DNA of 64,000 nt from Alteromonas sp. KC3 (GCF_016756315.1 NZ_AP024235.1:372001-436000), one strand, 5' to 3'. Shown: positions 38,965 through 49,082, counted from the stretch's first letter. Notes: generated from the letters alone by a model not told the origin. Numbers and translations are program-made.

Positions 38965-38986
38965 ATGAATATCCAATAAAAATTTA

Positions 38987-40150
38987 CTAATGAGCTTCGT
39001 TTTTCACCAAAGGGAGGGTGAAAACGTCAATAGATTTTAACACTTCAAGGCTTCCAGTTGGGTATTTCTGCTCGCTAAAAAGTGGTTTAATTTCTTTCAT
39101 TTCAACCAGTTTGAGTTGATGCAGCATACGTACTTGCGCATAAGTGCGAGCTTGATGAAGCGTTTTACTAAGCGTTTTTCGTTCCACTGGCGCATTGTCT
39201 GCACATAATCGCATAGCGTCAGCTAAGCGTAACCGTGTCATTTGCATATGCGCAAAAATGTCTGCGGTAACCGAGTCGGCAAACTCTTGCTGTAGTGCTA
39301 TTAAGTGATTTGCAGAAGGTGTAATTTTAAGTAGCGCAGCGTGACGTTTCTGCTCTTTATCTTTTTGACATTCTTGTAGCAAATGCATTTGTATTTTGTC
39401 GAAAAGTTTAAAGTACAAACGAGTGACCGCACAGCGACCCAAATTGCTGAGTATACCCAGTGTATAGGCTTCATTCTTATTTAAGCCTGTTTCACCGGCC
39501 AAATGCTTTGCGGTTAGTGCAACGCCAGTGGCATAGGCTAGGTACTTTTGCTTTATTTGAGGGTATGGGTCGGTCACTTGAGGTAACGCACGCTTAAGAA
39601 CGAAGTAGGGGATTAACAGCCTTAAGTTCTCTATGCCCAAGAAACTCAGTGCTGTTCTTAACGTTTCTACCACAATAATGCGCCCACGAGAGTCCTTGCG
39701 GCGAAAACGCGGAGTATTTACCACTGCAATGAGATCGTCATAAAGCCACGGCATGCTAGCGGCGATGGGTTCTAGCTTCGAAATAGTGCATGCCCTTACC
39801 GATAATGCATCGAGCAACTCACCCATATTTTCTGGTATGGAAAGGGTCGCTTGGCATAACTCGGCTGTGTGACTCAAATACTCAGTCATTTCTCCAAGGA
39901 GTATTTCATGTAGTTGATGATTTATACTCTCGACGTAACTCGCTTCTGATTTTTGTTGAAGCCGTTTGTTCTCGATAGCAACTTTTTCTACATGTAAGAG
40001 ACGACGGCGTGCATCGCCTTGCTCAGATTGCTCATAGGTGACTTCACCGACACGACGACGCCCAAGCATTTCAAAAACACGCTCAGGGGAGACAATCATA
40101 TTTTCAAAACGATCATCGATTGTAGGTGGCATTGAAGCCCCAATCGTCAT
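38987..40150 (-). CDS. HDOD domain protein
   Basis: 387-residue cytosolic signalling-type protein. A charged N-terminal region (to about 105) is followed by an HDOD domain (about 110-320) with SMPWLYDDLIAVVNTPRF, RTALSFLGIENLRLLIPYF and YTLGILSNLGRCA. HDOD proteins are HD-like folds without the metal-binding HD pair and usually act as signalling scaffolds. ATG at 40150 is preferred because TAGGAGT precedes it by about 10 bases; an upstream in-frame ATG at 40171 and the longest start at 40204 are alternatives. Monocistronic, in the same direction as pabA. Target unknown. Confidence 0.8.
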   Translation of the reverse strand: MTIGASMPPTIDDRFENMIVSPERVFEMLGRRRVGEVTYEQSEQGDARRRLLHVEKVAIENKRLQQKSEASYVESINHQLHEILLGEMTEYLSHTAELCQATLSIPENMGELLDALSVRACTISKLEPIAASMPWLYDDLIAVVNTPRFRRKDSRGRIIVVETLRTALSFLGIENLRLLIPYFVLKRALPQVTDPYPQIKQKYLAYATGVALTAKHLAGETGLNKNEAYTLGILSNLGRCAVTRLYFKLFDKIQMHLLQECQKDKEQKRHAALLKITPSANHLIALQQEFADSVTADIFAHMQMTRLRLADAMRLCADNAPVERKTLSKTLHQARTYAQVRMLHQLKLVEMKEIKPLFSEQKYPTGSLEVLKSIDVFTLPLVKNEAH

Positions 40151-40339
40151 GTTAAAAACACTCCTACTCATTACTTTCTTTACAACGGCAACACTATCGT
40201 ACATGGGGCCTACTACTTCGCTAAACCCGGCGTGGGTAAAGTACCCTGCGGGTGGATTGATATGCCCCTGTTCTTATACTCAGTCAAAAGTAAATGATAA
40301 AACAGGGAATTGCGAATAGGTTATCGGCCCACCCTGAAT

Positions 40340-40933
40340 TTACTTAAGAGAAACCGCCGGCTGTTTTAAAAATGCATGCAAAACGTCATGGCCATGCTGG
40401 GTTAACAGCGATTCTGGGTGGTATTGTACACCCCAAATAGGATATTGGGTGTGTGAAATAGCCATAATTTCCCTTTGACCACAGGCGGTTTCGCACCAAG
40501 CGTCTACACGCAGTGTCGAAGGAAGTGTATTGGGCTCCAGTACGAGTGAGTGGTAGCGAGTGACATCGAAGCGTTCTGGAAGGCCGGCAAACAGTCCTTG
40601 ATTTGAATGTTGAAGCGCAGATACTTTTCCATGCTTTATTTCCTTAGCGCCTACCACTTTTGCGCCAAATACCTGCCCAATCGCTTGGTGGCCGAGGCAC
40701 ACTCCCATAATAGGGAGCTTTCCAGCAAAATGTTGGATGGCAGCAAGGCTAATACCTGCTTCATTAGGTGTACAAGGGCCCGGAGAAATAACAAGCTGTG
40801 AGGGCGATAGGTGCTCAATATCGGCAAGTGATAACGCATTATTGCGTATCACTTCAACATCAGCACCTAGTTCTGTGTAGTACCGCGCCAGGTTATGCGT
40901 GAACGAATCAAAGTTGTCAATTAACAGCAACAC
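40340..40933 (-). CDS. pabA: Aminodeoxychorismate/anthranilate synthase glutamine amidotransferase
   Basis: 197-residue class I glutamine amidotransferase that supplies ammonia for 4-aminobenzoate (folate) and possibly anthranilate synthesis. The nucleophile is Cys79 in MGVCLGHQAIG, the oxyanion region ISPGPCTPNEAG, and His/Glu in QYHPESLLTQHG. The start MLLLIDNFDSFTHNL is conserved. PabA and TrpG cannot be separated by these motifs; pabA is preferred because no trp synthesis gene is adjacent (trpS, 37 bp upstream, is a tRNA synthetase). Confidence 0.88.
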   Translation of the reverse strand: MLLLIDNFDSFTHNLARYYTELGADVEVIRNNALSLADIEHLSPSQLVISPGPCTPNEAGISLAAIQHFAGKLPIMGVCLGHQAIGQVFGAKVVGAKEIKHGKVSALQHSNQGLFAGLPERFDVTRYHSLVLEPNTLPSTLRVDAWCETACGQREIMAISHTQYPIWGVQYHPESLLTQHGHDVLHAFLKQPAVSLK

Positions 40934-40970
40934 AGCCGCGATAAACCTCTGTCATTACAATTGCGATGCG

Positions 40971-41978
40971 TTACGGCTTTGGAATAAACCCAACAGCGTC
41001 GTAGACCTTCTTAAGGGTTTGTGCGGCGCGCGCGCTGGCTTTTTCTGCACCTTGGCGCATGACTTCGTCAAGATAAGCGCGGTCTGCACGAATTTCGGCA
41101 TAGCGCTGCTGAATAGGCTCTAAAAGCGAAACAACCGCTTCGGCCACATCGCCTTTTAAATGGCCGTACATTTTATCAGTGTACTCTGGCTCAAGCTCTT
41201 TCACAGGTTTCCCGGTTGATAAAGACAGCAGCGTAAGCAAGTTAGAAACCCCAGGTTTTTCTGTTGGGTTAAAGTAGATGTTTGCTTGCTCGTCAGAGTC
41301 AGTGACTGCACGCTTTATCTTTTTAGTCAGCTTTTTAGGCTCTTCTAGAAGACCAATGAAGTTATTAGGGTTGGTATCAGACTTTGACATCTTCTTTTCA
41401 GGCTCTTGCAAGCTCATGATGCGAGCACCAAAATCTGGAATGTAAGGATCAGGTAGGCGGAATACATCACCGTATAAATTATTCACGCGTGTAGCAATGT
41501 CACGAGTAAGTTCAAGGTGCTGTTTCTGGTCTTCTCCTACTGGTACTTTATCTGCTTGGTAAAGCAAAATATCAGCAGCTTGCAAAACCGGATAGCTGTA
41601 TAAGCCTACGTTAATATTGTTTTCATTTTTCGCCGACTTATCTTTGAATTGAGTCATGCGGTTAAGCTCGCCCATTTGCGCATAGCAGTTCAGTACCCAC
41701 GAAAGCTGTGCATGCTCAGGGACATGTGATTGCATAAAAATAGTGCTTTTTTGCGGGTCGATACCACAAGCAAGGTAAAGTGCTAAGCCGTCAAGACAGG
41801 CTTCGCCGAGTAATTTAGGATCTTGTCTTACAGTAATTGCATGAAGATCTACAATCATATAAAGACAATCGTGATCGTCTTGCATGGAAACCCACTGTTT
41901 AAGTGCACCCATATAGTTGCCAAGGGTAAGTTGTCCAGAAGGCTGACAGCCACTTAATACAACGGGTTTATTACTCAT
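40971..41978 (-). CDS. trpS: Tryptophanyl-tRNA synthetase
   Basis: Class I aminoacyl-tRNA synthetase charging tRNA-Trp, 335 residues as in E. coli. The HIGH-equivalent is [15 protein letters not shown], the KMSKS loop is [13 protein letters not shown], and DLHAITVRQ is also typical. The gene follows rpe by 31 bp on the same strand. In E. coli gph lies between rpe and trpS; it is absent here. Confidence 0.95.
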   Translation of the reverse strand: MSNKPVVLSGCQPSGQLTLGNYMGALKQWVSMQDDHDCLYMIVDLHAITVRQDPKLLGEACLDGLALYLACGIDPQKSTIFMQSHVPEHAQLSWVLNCYAQMGELNRMTQFKDKSAKNENNINVGLYSYPVLQAADILLYQADKVPVGEDQKQHLELTRDIATRVNNLYGDVFRLPDPYIPDFGARIMSLQEPEKKMSKSDTNPNNFIGLLEEPKKLTKKIKRAVTDSDEQANIYFNPTEKPGVSNLLTLLSLSTGKPVKELEPEYTDKMYGHLKGDVAEAVVSLLEPIQQRYAEIRADRAYLDEVMRQGAEKASARAAQTLKKVYDAVGFIPKP

Positions 41979-42009
41979 TTGTCTTTACCTGTATTACGTT
42001 TTTAAAATG

Positions 42010-42687
42010 TTATGCTTTTGATAATGCCGCGAGTTCGTGGCGCATTTGGCCAATAACGTCGCTATAGTCATCTTGAGAAAAAATGGCTGAGCCTGCTACA
42101 AACATGTCTGCACCCGCTTCAGCTATGTCGCGAATGTTATCTACTTTTACGCCACCGTCAATTTCTATTCGAATGTCGTAGCCACTTTCTTTAACTCGCT
42201 GTTTAACGGCTCGCACTTTATCGAGGGTGCTGGGAATAAATTTCTGCCCGCCGAACCCAGGGTTAACCGACATTATTAGGATGTGGTGTAGCTTATCCAT
42301 AACGTGATCAAGGTAATGTAGCGGCGTAGCGGGGTTAAATACCAAACCTGGTTTGCAACCCGAATCAATAATTAGCTGGAGTGAACGATCTATATGTTCA
42401 GATGCCTCTGGGTGAAAGCTGATATAGCTCGCACCAGCCTTAGCAAATTTTTCAATGAGATCATCGACCGGTTTCACCATCAAGTGAACGTCGATTGGCG
42501 CACTTATTCCATAGTTGCGCAGTGCTTCACAAATCATTGGTCCAAAGGTGAGGTTGGGCACATAGTGGTTATCCATGACATCAAAGTGCACCACATCTGC
42601 TCCCGCTTTTAATACTGCTTCTACGTCTTCGCCCAGTCGAGCAAAGTCGGCTGACAATATGGAAGGGGCTATCAAAAATGGTTTCAT
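42010..42687 (-). CDS. rpe: Ribulose-phosphate 3-epimerase
   Basis: TIM-barrel metalloenzyme interconverting ribulose 5-phosphate and xylulose 5-phosphate. 225 residues, normal. Motifs: [52 protein letters not shown] and [11 protein letters not shown]. The start is ATG 42687 with AAGGATG 5-6 bases upstream; an upstream extension of 33 codons has no family character. It is first in the rpe-trpS-pabA direction and divergent from the TorF porin gene. Confidence 0.95.
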   Translation of the reverse strand: MKPFLIAPSILSADFARLGEDVEAVLKAGADVVHFDVMDNHYVPNLTFGPMICEALRNYGISAPIDVHLMVKPVDDLIEKFAKAGASYISFHPEASEHIDRSLQLIIDSGCKPGLVFNPATPLHYLDHVMDKLHHILIMSVNPGFGGQKFIPSTLDKVRAVKQRVKESGYDIRIEIDGGVKVDNIRDIAEAGADMFVAGSAIFSQDDYSDVIGQMRHELAALSKA

Positions 42688-43107
42688 GGTGCATCCTTTA
42701 AGTGAACATCCAAATGCGTTGCCCGATAGAACCTTGAATAAGCTCAACGAGTTGCAAACGCGTGAATTCAGCGAAAGTTTACCCAAAAGCGCATCTGTTT
42801 ACTACGTATTGCAATAAACAGTCTTTCGATGCGCACTAAATCAGTCGCAAATACCCACAATGCACTGCCCAATTTTGGTGAGGTCGCGTTAAGTTGGTGC
42901 ATGTTTATTCAGTTTGTCTGCATGTGTATTTGCGCGGTGTGATTTTTTTATAAAATTAAATTAATAAAATTCAATTACTTATTGGTTTGTTGTGCGTTTT
43001 TTAAGATGAACCATAAATGGGCATTAAGTTTGCGTTATCCAGTCCAAAAATAAGAAGACAGAAAAACAAATTACAACAACAAATTTGAATTTCACTGGAG
43101 AACACAC
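42688..43107. other. Intergenic region between rpe and the porin gene
   Basis: About 420 bp. The right half (42945-42990) is very AT-rich and probably holds the porin promoter. A 43-codon open frame running rightward from 42687 overlaps the rpe leader and looks incidental. No RNA gene, terminator or clear operator is seen. Confidence 0.55.
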
Positions 43108-43836
43108 ATGAAAACATCTACAAAAAGAACATTACTTGCCGCTGCTATCTCTTCAGCGTGCCTATTAACTGCGATGCCAAGCTATGCTGAAGGCGAGTTC
43201 ACTGCAAACGCAGGCGTGAGCAGCAACTACATTTGGCGTGGTCTTACACAAACCACTAACGAAGCTGCTGTTCAAGGTGGTATTGATTACGCGCACGAAA
43301 GTGGCTTTTATGCGGGTACTTGGGCGTCTAACGTAAACTACGGTGCGGGTGATGTGTACTCATACGAGCACGATATGTATTTCGGTTTTTCTGGTGAGTC
43401 AGACGGTGTTGCCTACGACTTCGGTTACCTTTACTACAACTACGACGACGAAGCTAACTTCGATTTTGCTGAAGTATACGGTAGCGTTGGTATGGGTGGA
43501 CTGAGCCTAACCGTTTATCTGCTAGCACACACAGAAGCTGATGAAGGCGAAGGCCAAGACTTTGGCTTCGCGCAAGCGTCTTATACTTCACTTGATTATG
43601 CGTTTGAAGTACTTAATGGCACAGAGTTAGGTTTACACGTAGGCTATCACGAAGGTGACTTTGCAGAAGCGTTCAACGGTGTAGAAGGCTACGTTGATTA
43701 TGGTATTTCACTGTCTAAAGATGGCTTTAGTTTCGCTATTACAGGTACAGATCTAGACGATATGGGTGGTGAAGACGAATTTGATAACGACGCAGTGAAA
43801 TTCACTGTTGGTTACTCGATGGATTTCCAACTGTAA
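43108..43836 (+). CDS. TorF family putative porin
   Basis: 242-residue outer-membrane protein. Signal peptide 1-27 (LLTAMPSYAEG), then alternating aromatic beta-strands starting with the family hallmark ANAGVSSNYIWRGLTQT and ending in a C-terminal strand with terminal aromatic character (VGYSMDFQL). The mature part is acidic and tyrosine-rich, as is usual for this conserved-hypothetical porin family (gcw_chp/TorF). CTGGAG lies 8-10 bases upstream of the ATG. Substrate unknown. It is monocistronic, between a long AT-rich leader and a strong terminator. Confidence 0.82.
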   Translation: MKTSTKRTLLAAAISSACLLTAMPSYAEGEFTANAGVSSNYIWRGLTQTTNEAAVQGGIDYAHESGFYAGTWASNVNYGAGDVYSYEHDMYFGFSGESDGVAYDFGYLYYNYDDEANFDFAEVYGSVGMGGLSLTVYLLAHTEADEGEGQDFGFAQASYTSLDYAFEVLNGTELGLHVGYHEGDFAEAFNGVEGYVDYGISLSKDGFSFAITGTDLDDMGGEDEFDNDAVKFTVGYSMDFQL

Positions 43837-43882
43837 TTGTGAGTTAGTGTTGGGCCAAGGTAGGCCCAATGAACGTTGAGTT

Positions 43883-43911
43883 AAAAGCCTAATGCTGTCA
43901 TTAGGCTTTTT
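43883..43911 (+). terminator. Terminator after the TorF porin gene
   Basis: AAAAGCCTAAT, a 6-base loop and ATTAGGCTTTTT form a perfect 8-bp GC-containing stem with a T run, 46 bases after the stop codon. Confidence 0.9.
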
Positions 43912-44078
43912 ATATTGTGCTTAAGAATAAGGTTTCGCAGTATTGGTGTTAGCAAAAGCTTACAGTGTAGAAAACCTATTTTTGTGCACTTACTTATTTT
44001 AGTAACAATAGTCTTGTTCCAACGTTCGATTTGATTATAATGAGATTAATTTTTAAACGAGTGCTAGGAGTATTCAGG

Positions 44079-44387
44079 ATGAAAGTTCTCCCTTTTTTTG
44101 CAGTGTGCGGTAGCGCCGCGTTACTTAGTGTAGCGTTGTCGTCTGCGCCTCAATCGCGCTCGTCTGTCTGTAACTATCAACCTGTTACCGAGTTTAATCC
44201 TAAACTTCCGGCAAGCCACATTCAAAATCAATGTGCCCGTCATAAAGATGGCGTTGAAGAGGTAAGTTGGTTTTCTTGGATAGCAGGCAAGTCGCCGTCA
44301 TTTCAGTTTCACTTTCTTGACCTACTCGAACTGCTGCACAGTGATGATGGCAGCGTTGATTTCTCTTCTTCGCCTAACGACGCTTAA
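44079..44387 (+). CDS. Small secreted or anchored protein of unknown function
   Basis: 102 residues with an N-terminal hydrophobic signal (MKVLPFFAVCGSAALLSVAL) and a mature part with two cysteines (VCNYQPVTEF and IQNQCARH), which could pair in the periplasm, then an aromatic stretch (SFQFHFLDLLELL). The ATG at 44079 is chosen because GGAG lies about 8-10 bases upstream; the frame continues 16 codons further without a better site. No family recognised. It precedes the DUF2970 gene by only 9 bases and is likely co-transcribed. Confidence 0.62.
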   Translation: MKVLPFFAVCGSAALLSVALSSAPQSRSSVCNYQPVTEFNPKLPASHIQNQCARHKDGVEEVSWFSWIAGKSPSFQFHFLDLLELLHSDDGSVDFSSSPNDA

Positions 44388-44396
44388 GGTGTGATT

Positions 44397-44597
44397 ATGC
44401 AATCTGGTACTGGTTTTTGGTCAGTTCTGGGGAGTGTAATTGCTAGTCTGTTTGGTGTTCAAAGTCACAAAAATTACGAACGAGACTTCACAAAAGGCAC
44501 CTTTATTAGTTTTGCAATTATTGGCGTTGTGCTAGTAATTACCTTTGTGGTTTTGCTGTTTATGTTCGTGAAGTGGTACAGCGGCTACAGTACTTAA
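44397..44597 (+). CDS. DUF2970 family small membrane protein
   Basis: 66-residue protein with the DUF2970 pattern: SVLGSVIASLFGVQSHKNYERDF followed by one long membrane helix (about 40-60, FAIIGVVLVITFVVLLFMF), shown here as two parts of one stretch. ATG at 44397 has AAGGTG about 8 bases upstream; a GTG two codons earlier is an alternative. Function unknown. It is convergent with dam, with 11 bp between the stop codons. Confidence 0.75.
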   Translation: MQSGTGFWSVLGSVIASLFGVQSHKNYERDFTKGTFISFAIIGVVLVITFVVLLFMFVKWYSGYST

Positions 44598-44608
44598 TCA
44601 AACCGCGC

Positions 44609-45499
44609 TTATATAGAGGGCACCACTACAGGTGACTTCGCTTTTCTTTTTCTCACTTTCGCTTTTGGCAGCACCTTCGCTGGCGGAAAGTAAGCCAATA
44701 TCTCATCTACAGGTTGTCGCTTAGCACCATTTTGGCTAATTGAACGCTTTACTGAAAGCATGCTGAAATCAGCACCATGATAAAGTGAACGTGTTAGTGG
44801 CAAGTCGTGATTGGAAATCAGCACTGGAATACCGCGCTTTTTAGAGGCTCGGGTTGCAAGTTCTGCTAGCTTTTCTTGAGAATCTTGTCCAAAGCTGCGA
44901 GCCGCGTAACTCGTAAAAGCAGCCGTTTTACTAATAGGTGCATAAGGCGGATCGCAATAGATCACGTTGCCTCTTCGCGCCCTTGAAAACACTTTTTCAA
45001 AAGGCAAGCAGGTAAACGTAGCCTTTTGTGACTTCTCAGAAAAAACGAACATTTCATCTTCGGGAAAGTATGGTTTTTTATAGCGCCCAAAAGGAACATT
45101 AAATCGGCCCTGCAGGCTGTAGCGACACAAACCGTTATAACCATGTCTGTTCAGATACAAAAAGAGTATGGCTCGGTAATACTCATCCTGTGTACTGTTG
45201 AACTCTTCTCGCAATGCATAATACATTTTTTCGTCGTTACGCTTGTCGCAGAAAAATTCACGCGCATCATTAATTAATGCATCGGGTTGTGCTTTTAAAA
45301 AGTTGTACAGGTTAATGAGATCAGGGTTGATATCATTGAGAAGGTAACGTTTGTATTGCGTATTCAAAAATACAGAGCCGGCACCAACAAACGGTTCAAT
45401 AAGTTTGTTAGCTTGCGGTAATCTGGCTTGAATGTGCTCTACCAAGCTATATTTGCCACCGGCCCATTTTAAAAAGGCCCGGTTTTTCTTTTGCATCAT
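44609..45499 (-). CDS. dam: DNA adenine methyltransferase (GATC)
   Basis: N6-adenine methyltransferase of the Dam family, methylating GATC for mismatch-repair strand choice and replication timing. 296 residues, slightly longer than E. coli Dam (278), with a basic C-terminal tail (KAKVRKRKAKSPVV). The AdoMet motif is IEPFVGAGSVF, the catalytic motif CDPPYAP, and the N-terminus FLKWAGGKYSLVEHI is typical. It lies downstream of damX in the aroK-aroB-damX-dam order seen in enterics and vibrios. The start is a double ATG with no strong ribosome-binding site. Confidence 0.94.
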   Translation of the reverse strand: MMQKKNRAFLKWAGGKYSLVEHIQARLPQANKLIEPFVGAGSVFLNTQYKRYLLNDINPDLINLYNFLKAQPDALINDAREFFCDKRNDEKMYYALREEFNSTQDEYYRAILFLYLNRHGYNGLCRYSLQGRFNVPFGRYKKPYFPEDEMFVFSEKSQKATFTCLPFEKVFSRARRGNVIYCDPPYAPISKTAAFTSYAARSFGQDSQEKLAELATRASKKRGIPVLISNHDLPLTRSLYHGADFSMLSVKRSISQNGAKRQPVDEILAYFPPAKVLPKAKVRKRKAKSPVVVPSI

Positions 45500-45685
45500 G
45501 CTTAAACGTTACTACCTACACGGACTGAAGAAGGTGGTTATTCCTAACGTCGCCGAAGGCATTGCCGGGGAAGGGTCTTTTGACATCACCACACTAAAGG
45601 TAGATTGTAACTTTCATCGCTAATGTGAACAACCAGCAAGTGAGATAAGCGCGCGATTTTAGCGCACTATTAGGCAATAGGTGAT

Positions 45686-47104
45686 TTACGGATTGTTAGT
45701 CAGAGCTAACTCTTTGAGCACTTGCTCGCCATTCTTAACAAAAGCGTTCTGTTTGCCTGGAAAATCGGGCAAAGTGCTGCGTGCTTGCTGCGCGTCATTA
45801 AAATTGGGATAAAGCGTCTTATCAACTACAACGAACCAATCACCACCGTAGCGTTGGGTCTTGTAAACGCGGGTTTTATCGTAAAGTCCGTACTCCAACA
45901 AAAATTGCTCAAGTACTCGCTCATCTTTCATCGCTAGCATCTGAATGGCATACTGAGATGGACCTATCCATACGTTTTCAGTGTTAGCCTCGTTCTCTTT
46001 CTCGTTCTCGTTATTAGCACTCGCAACAGCGATTGGCTTTTCATCAACAAGGGTGGTTGGCTCAATGACGTCGCTATCTTGGTTTGGGCGCTGGGAATCA
46101 TCAGTAATGGCACTTTGTGTTTTGTTGCTTGGCCCTAAAGATGAAACAGCCGTGTTCCAGTCAGTGACCAAGTTCGCATCGTCATTTAACAACGGTGCTT
46201 CCTGTTCACTCTCACTCACTGTAACAACGTCGATAGTAGCAATATCATTAGGAGAGGTGCTATCGCCAGTAATCTTTGTGTCATTACGGGTAGTGTCTTG
46301 GTTATCAGTATTTTCTTCAAGCAACGAGTCGTAGGCTGAGCCTGGTACTGCTTGAGGAGCTGTAGTATTGGTATTGCCGCTTTCGATAGGCGCAAACAGA
46401 CCTGATAGATTGCTGCCATATTGCCAGTAGACCAAGCCAGCAAACGTAACAAGAAAAATGGCTGCTATAGCACCATATAGCCACTTGGATTTTAAGGGGT
46501 TGCTAAACGTGAGTGTATTTTCTCTCTGTCGGTTTTCTAGGTGCGCTTGAAATGCTTCACGTCGAGACGCAATCATTTTGTCGAGGTCCGACTCAAACGT
46601 GGGCTGCTCACTCATAACCGACTGGCTACTTATAATGAGTGGCGTTTCAGTATTTTTGGCAGGCAGCCACTGTTTCGCATTTTCTGCCCATTGGCTGTTG
46701 GCAAAAAGCAAAACGTTCATGTGTTGTTTGTTACCCGCAAACCGGCTTTGTAGCACTAAATCCCATAATTCCTGTAGCAATTTGTCAGGAAGGTGGTGCG
46801 CTTGTGTGATTGCTATGAGAATAGGCCCTTCATGGCCGTTTAAATCTACAAGAAGTTCATTTAGAGGTCTTACGAAACTTCCAACCACTTGCCCGAGTAG
46901 TTGACGGCAGAGCTGACGACGATAGTCAGACGTGTCCATATTCTCTTGCGCGGTCAGGTAGGCAATTTCGGTGTCATCATGTTGCTGAAAGACAAACGCC
47001 TCTAACGTTTTTTGTTGCTCAGCAATAGACTCACCACTGACAAAAATCAGTTGTGATGAATAATTTACCAAGTACTCCAAACGTTCATGCAGTTCACTTT
47101 GCAC
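45686..47104 (-). CDS. damX: DamX-like SPOR-domain protein
   Basis: 472-residue division-associated protein. The cytoplasmic N-terminus (1-205) resembles a degenerate AAA/ExeA-like ATPase fold, with FVSGESIAEQQKT where a Walker A would be. One membrane segment (about 208-228, LYGAIAAIFLVTFAGLVYW) is followed by an acidic, low-complexity periplasmic linker (about 235-385) and a C-terminal SPOR domain (about 388-465: SQYAIQMLAMKDERVLEQF; WFVVVDKTLYPNFNDAQQA) that binds denuded septal peptidoglycan. Position between aroB and dam supports the name. It probably helps septal cell-wall assembly together with PBPs. Confidence 0.88.
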   Translation of the reverse strand: MQSELHERLEYLVNYSSQLIFVSGESIAEQQKTLEAFVFQQHDDTEIAYLTAQENMDTSDYRRQLCRQLLGQVVGSFVRPLNELLVDLNGHEGPILIAITQAHHLPDKLLQELWDLVLQSRFAGNKQHMNVLLFANSQWAENAKQWLPAKNTETPLIISSQSVMSEQPTFESDLDKMIASRREAFQAHLENRQRENTLTFSNPLKSKWLYGAIAAIFLVTFAGLVYWQYGSNLSGLFAPIESGNTNTTAPQAVPGSAYDSLLEENTDNQDTTRNDTKITGDSTSPNDIATIDVVTVSESEQEAPLLNDDANLVTDWNTAVSSLGPSNKTQSAITDDSQRPNQDSDVIEPTTLVDEKPIAVASANNENEKENEANTENVWIGPSQYAIQMLAMKDERVLEQFLLEYGLYDKTRVYKTQRYGGDWFVVVDKTLYPNFNDAQQARSTLPDFPGKQNAFVKNGEQVLKELALTNNP

Positions 47105-47195
47105 GGAAGTTCGCCCCTTCGATATACGAAATTAGCCAAGTGGCTTAAACATATTTATTGTACTGTACGTTTTAGCCAAAGCGTGTCGATGAAGG

Positions 47196-48263
47196 TTAAG
47201 ATAGTAATTCAGACAATATCGCGTCGGTTACGTCTTTTGTCACAACCGCTTTACCGATACCCTGTGGAAGTACAAAGCGAATATTACCTGCCTCAACCTT
47301 TTTATCGCGCTTCATGTGCTTAACATAGTCGTCTTTATTCATGTCGCTAGGCCCTGCTACGGGAAGCTTGAACGTTTCAAATAACGCACTAACACGACGT
47401 GTTTCTGACGGTGTAAACCATGACAGCGCTTCTGCTGCTTTACAAGCAAGTATAGTACCAGCGGCTACGGCTTCACCATGAAGCCAGTTGCCATAACCTT
47501 GCTCAGCTTCGATTGCGTGGCCAAACGTGTGACCGAGGTTAAGTATGGCGCGTAATCCGCCTTCTCGCTCATCTTTTGCTACCACATCAGCTTTAATTTC
47601 ACAGCAGCGAAAGATAGCCTGACTCAATGTATTTTTGTCTAGCGCAGTAAGGGGCGTGACGTTTTGCTCTAACCAATTAAAAAAGCTCGCGTCGTAGATA
47701 ATTCCGTATTTGATAACTTCAGCCATACCTGCTGCAAACTCTCGAGCAGGTAAGGTGGTAAGCGTGTCAGTATCAATGGCGACAAACTGCGGTTGGTAAA
47801 ACGCACCAATCATGTTTTTACCAAGTGGATGATTTACAGCAGTTTTACCGCCTACCGAAGAGTCGACTTGTGACAATAGGGTAGTGGGTACTTGAATAAA
47901 AGGCACACCACGCTGATAGGTTGCAGCAACAAAGCCTGTTAAGTCACCAATTACACCGCCACCTAATGCAATTAATGTGGTGTCACGGGCTGCGTTGAGT
48001 TCTAGCAACCGCGTCATTACAACTTCAAACTGGGTTAAGTTCTTATGCTGTTCGCCATCGGGTAACACAATGGTTTCAACGTGGACATCGCCACAAGCTT
48101 TAATGACAGTGTCGAGGTACAGTGGCGCTATCGCCTCGTTGGTAACGATAACCGCTAGAGGGCCTTTTATATAAGAACGAAAAAGGCCAGGTTGCGTAAG
48201 CAGCCCAGCCTCTATTTGTATAGGATAGCTACGGTCTCCAAGTTCCACAGTTAAGGTTGACAT
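47196..48263 (-). CDS. aroB: 3-dehydroquinate synthase
   Basis: NAD- and metal-dependent enzyme, second step of the shikimate pathway. 355 residues, normal. Motifs include [30 protein letters not shown], the substrate loop [21 protein letters not shown], and metal ligands in [11 protein letters not shown] and LHGEAVAAG. It follows aroK by 34 bp on the same strand. GGAGGT lies 7-8 bases upstream of the ATG, a strong ribosome-binding site. Confidence 0.95.
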   Translation of the reverse strand: MSTLTVELGDRSYPIQIEAGLLTQPGLFRSYIKGPLAVIVTNEAIAPLYLDTVIKACGDVHVETIVLPDGEQHKNLTQFEVVMTRLLELNAARDTTLIALGGGVIGDLTGFVAATYQRGVPFIQVPTTLLSQVDSSVGGKTAVNHPLGKNMIGAFYQPQFVAIDTDTLTTLPAREFAAGMAEVIKYGIIYDASFFNWLEQNVTPLTALDKNTLSQAIFRCCEIKADVVAKDEREGGLRAILNLGHTFGHAIEAEQGYGNWLHGEAVAAGTILACKAAEALSWFTPSETRRVSALFETFKLPVAGPSDMNKDDYVKHMKRDKKVEAGNIRFVLPQGIGKAVVTKDVTDAILSELLS

Positions 48264-48297
48264 GGGCGTAGCACCTCCTAATTTATAGTGTTTTTAT

Positions 48298-48813
48298 TTA
48301 TAGACCAATTTTGCTAATAATTTGGTTTGCTACTGCGCGTGCAGATTGGTCGTCTGTATCTACCACGTAATCGGCCACTTCTTCATATAGTGGGTTACGC
48401 ATTTCTGCAAGATCGCGAAGTACCTTCTCAGGGTCTTCATTTTGTAGCAAAGGACGACGCTTGTCGCGTTGTGTACGGGCAACTTGCTTATCGATAGTGG
48501 TTTGCAAGTAAACAACAATACCGCGGGCAGATAAACGATTGCGTACCGCTTTAGTTACTATAGAGCCGCCGCCTGTGGCAAGTACGATACCTTGCTTATC
48601 TGTCAGGTCGTTAATGACGTTCTCTTCGCGTTTGCGGAAACCGTCTTCACCTTCCAAATCAAAGATCCAAGCGATATCAGCACCAGTACGGCGCTCAATT
48701 TCCTGATCCGAATCAAAAAAATCTAGGTGAAGTTCGTCTGCCAGATGTCTACCGATGGTACTTTTGCCAGCACCCATTGGGCCAACTAAAAAGATATTAC
48801 GTTTTTCAGCCAT
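48298..48813 (-). CDS. aroK: Shikimate kinase I
   Basis: 171-residue P-loop kinase phosphorylating shikimate. Walker A is [15 protein letters not shown], the shikimate-binding motifs are [13 protein letters not shown] and REENVI, GGG in ATGGGSIV, and the LID arginine region RDKRRPLLQ. The length and downstream partner aroB match aroK rather than aroL. It is separated from the pil operon's terminator by about 220 bp that should contain the aroKB promoter. Confidence 0.95.
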   Translation of the reverse strand: MAEKRNIFLVGPMGAGKSTIGRHLADELHLDFFDSDQEIERRTGADIAWIFDLEGEDGFRKREENVINDLTDKQGIVLATGGGSIVTKAVRNRLSARGIVVYLQTTIDKQVARTQRDKRRPLLQNEDPEKVLRDLAEMRNPLYEEVADYVVDTDDQSARAVANQIISKIGL

Positions 48814-49035
48814 ATTTGCTTATATCACAACTTAATCATGTTAGGGGCAGTGCACTGTTGCCTTACCAGCCTACCCATTGACTCGTGCCTATTTAGTGTC
48901 CAATAAGCACCACTCCTTAAACCTCGCTAAAATTTCGAGAGCGCGATTATCTCAGTTTCCTGCAAGGCGTTGCAAGTTTTGTTACTAACAATTAGCGTAT
49001 ACCTGTAAATTTACTTACAAAAAAGTGTCAAAAAC

Positions 49036-49060
49036 AAAAAAACGCGCTGTAAAAAGCGCG
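49036..49060 (-). terminator. Terminator of the pil operon
   Basis: On the minus strand CGCGCT-TTTTAC-AGCGCG is followed by seven T, immediately downstream of pilQ. Confidence 0.9.
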
Positions 49061-49082
49061 CTTTTAGGCTCGTATTCTGGCG

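Larger units (their letters stand above)
38588..38986. other. Intergenic region upstream of astC
   Basis: About 400 bp without a gene. It contains a sigma-54-like promoter toward astC (38718-38732), a weak ARG-box-like stretch (TGAATAACTATTAA, 38812-38825), and the terminator of the HDOD gene at 38942-38964. Nothing else in it looks coding. Confidence 0.6.

Noticed and set aside
42687..42817. 43-codon frame rightward from the rpe start
   Set aside because: It overlaps the rpe start codon antisense, with no usable ribosome-binding site or recognisable content.
42840..43107. Sigma-54/NtrC control of the TorF porin gene
   Set aside because: GG/GC spacing is off by two and the TGCAC...GGTG pair is too widely spaced to be an NtrC dyad.
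45498..45623. 41-codon frame divergent from dam
   Set aside because: No ribosome-binding site, starts opposite the dam start, and no recognisable product.
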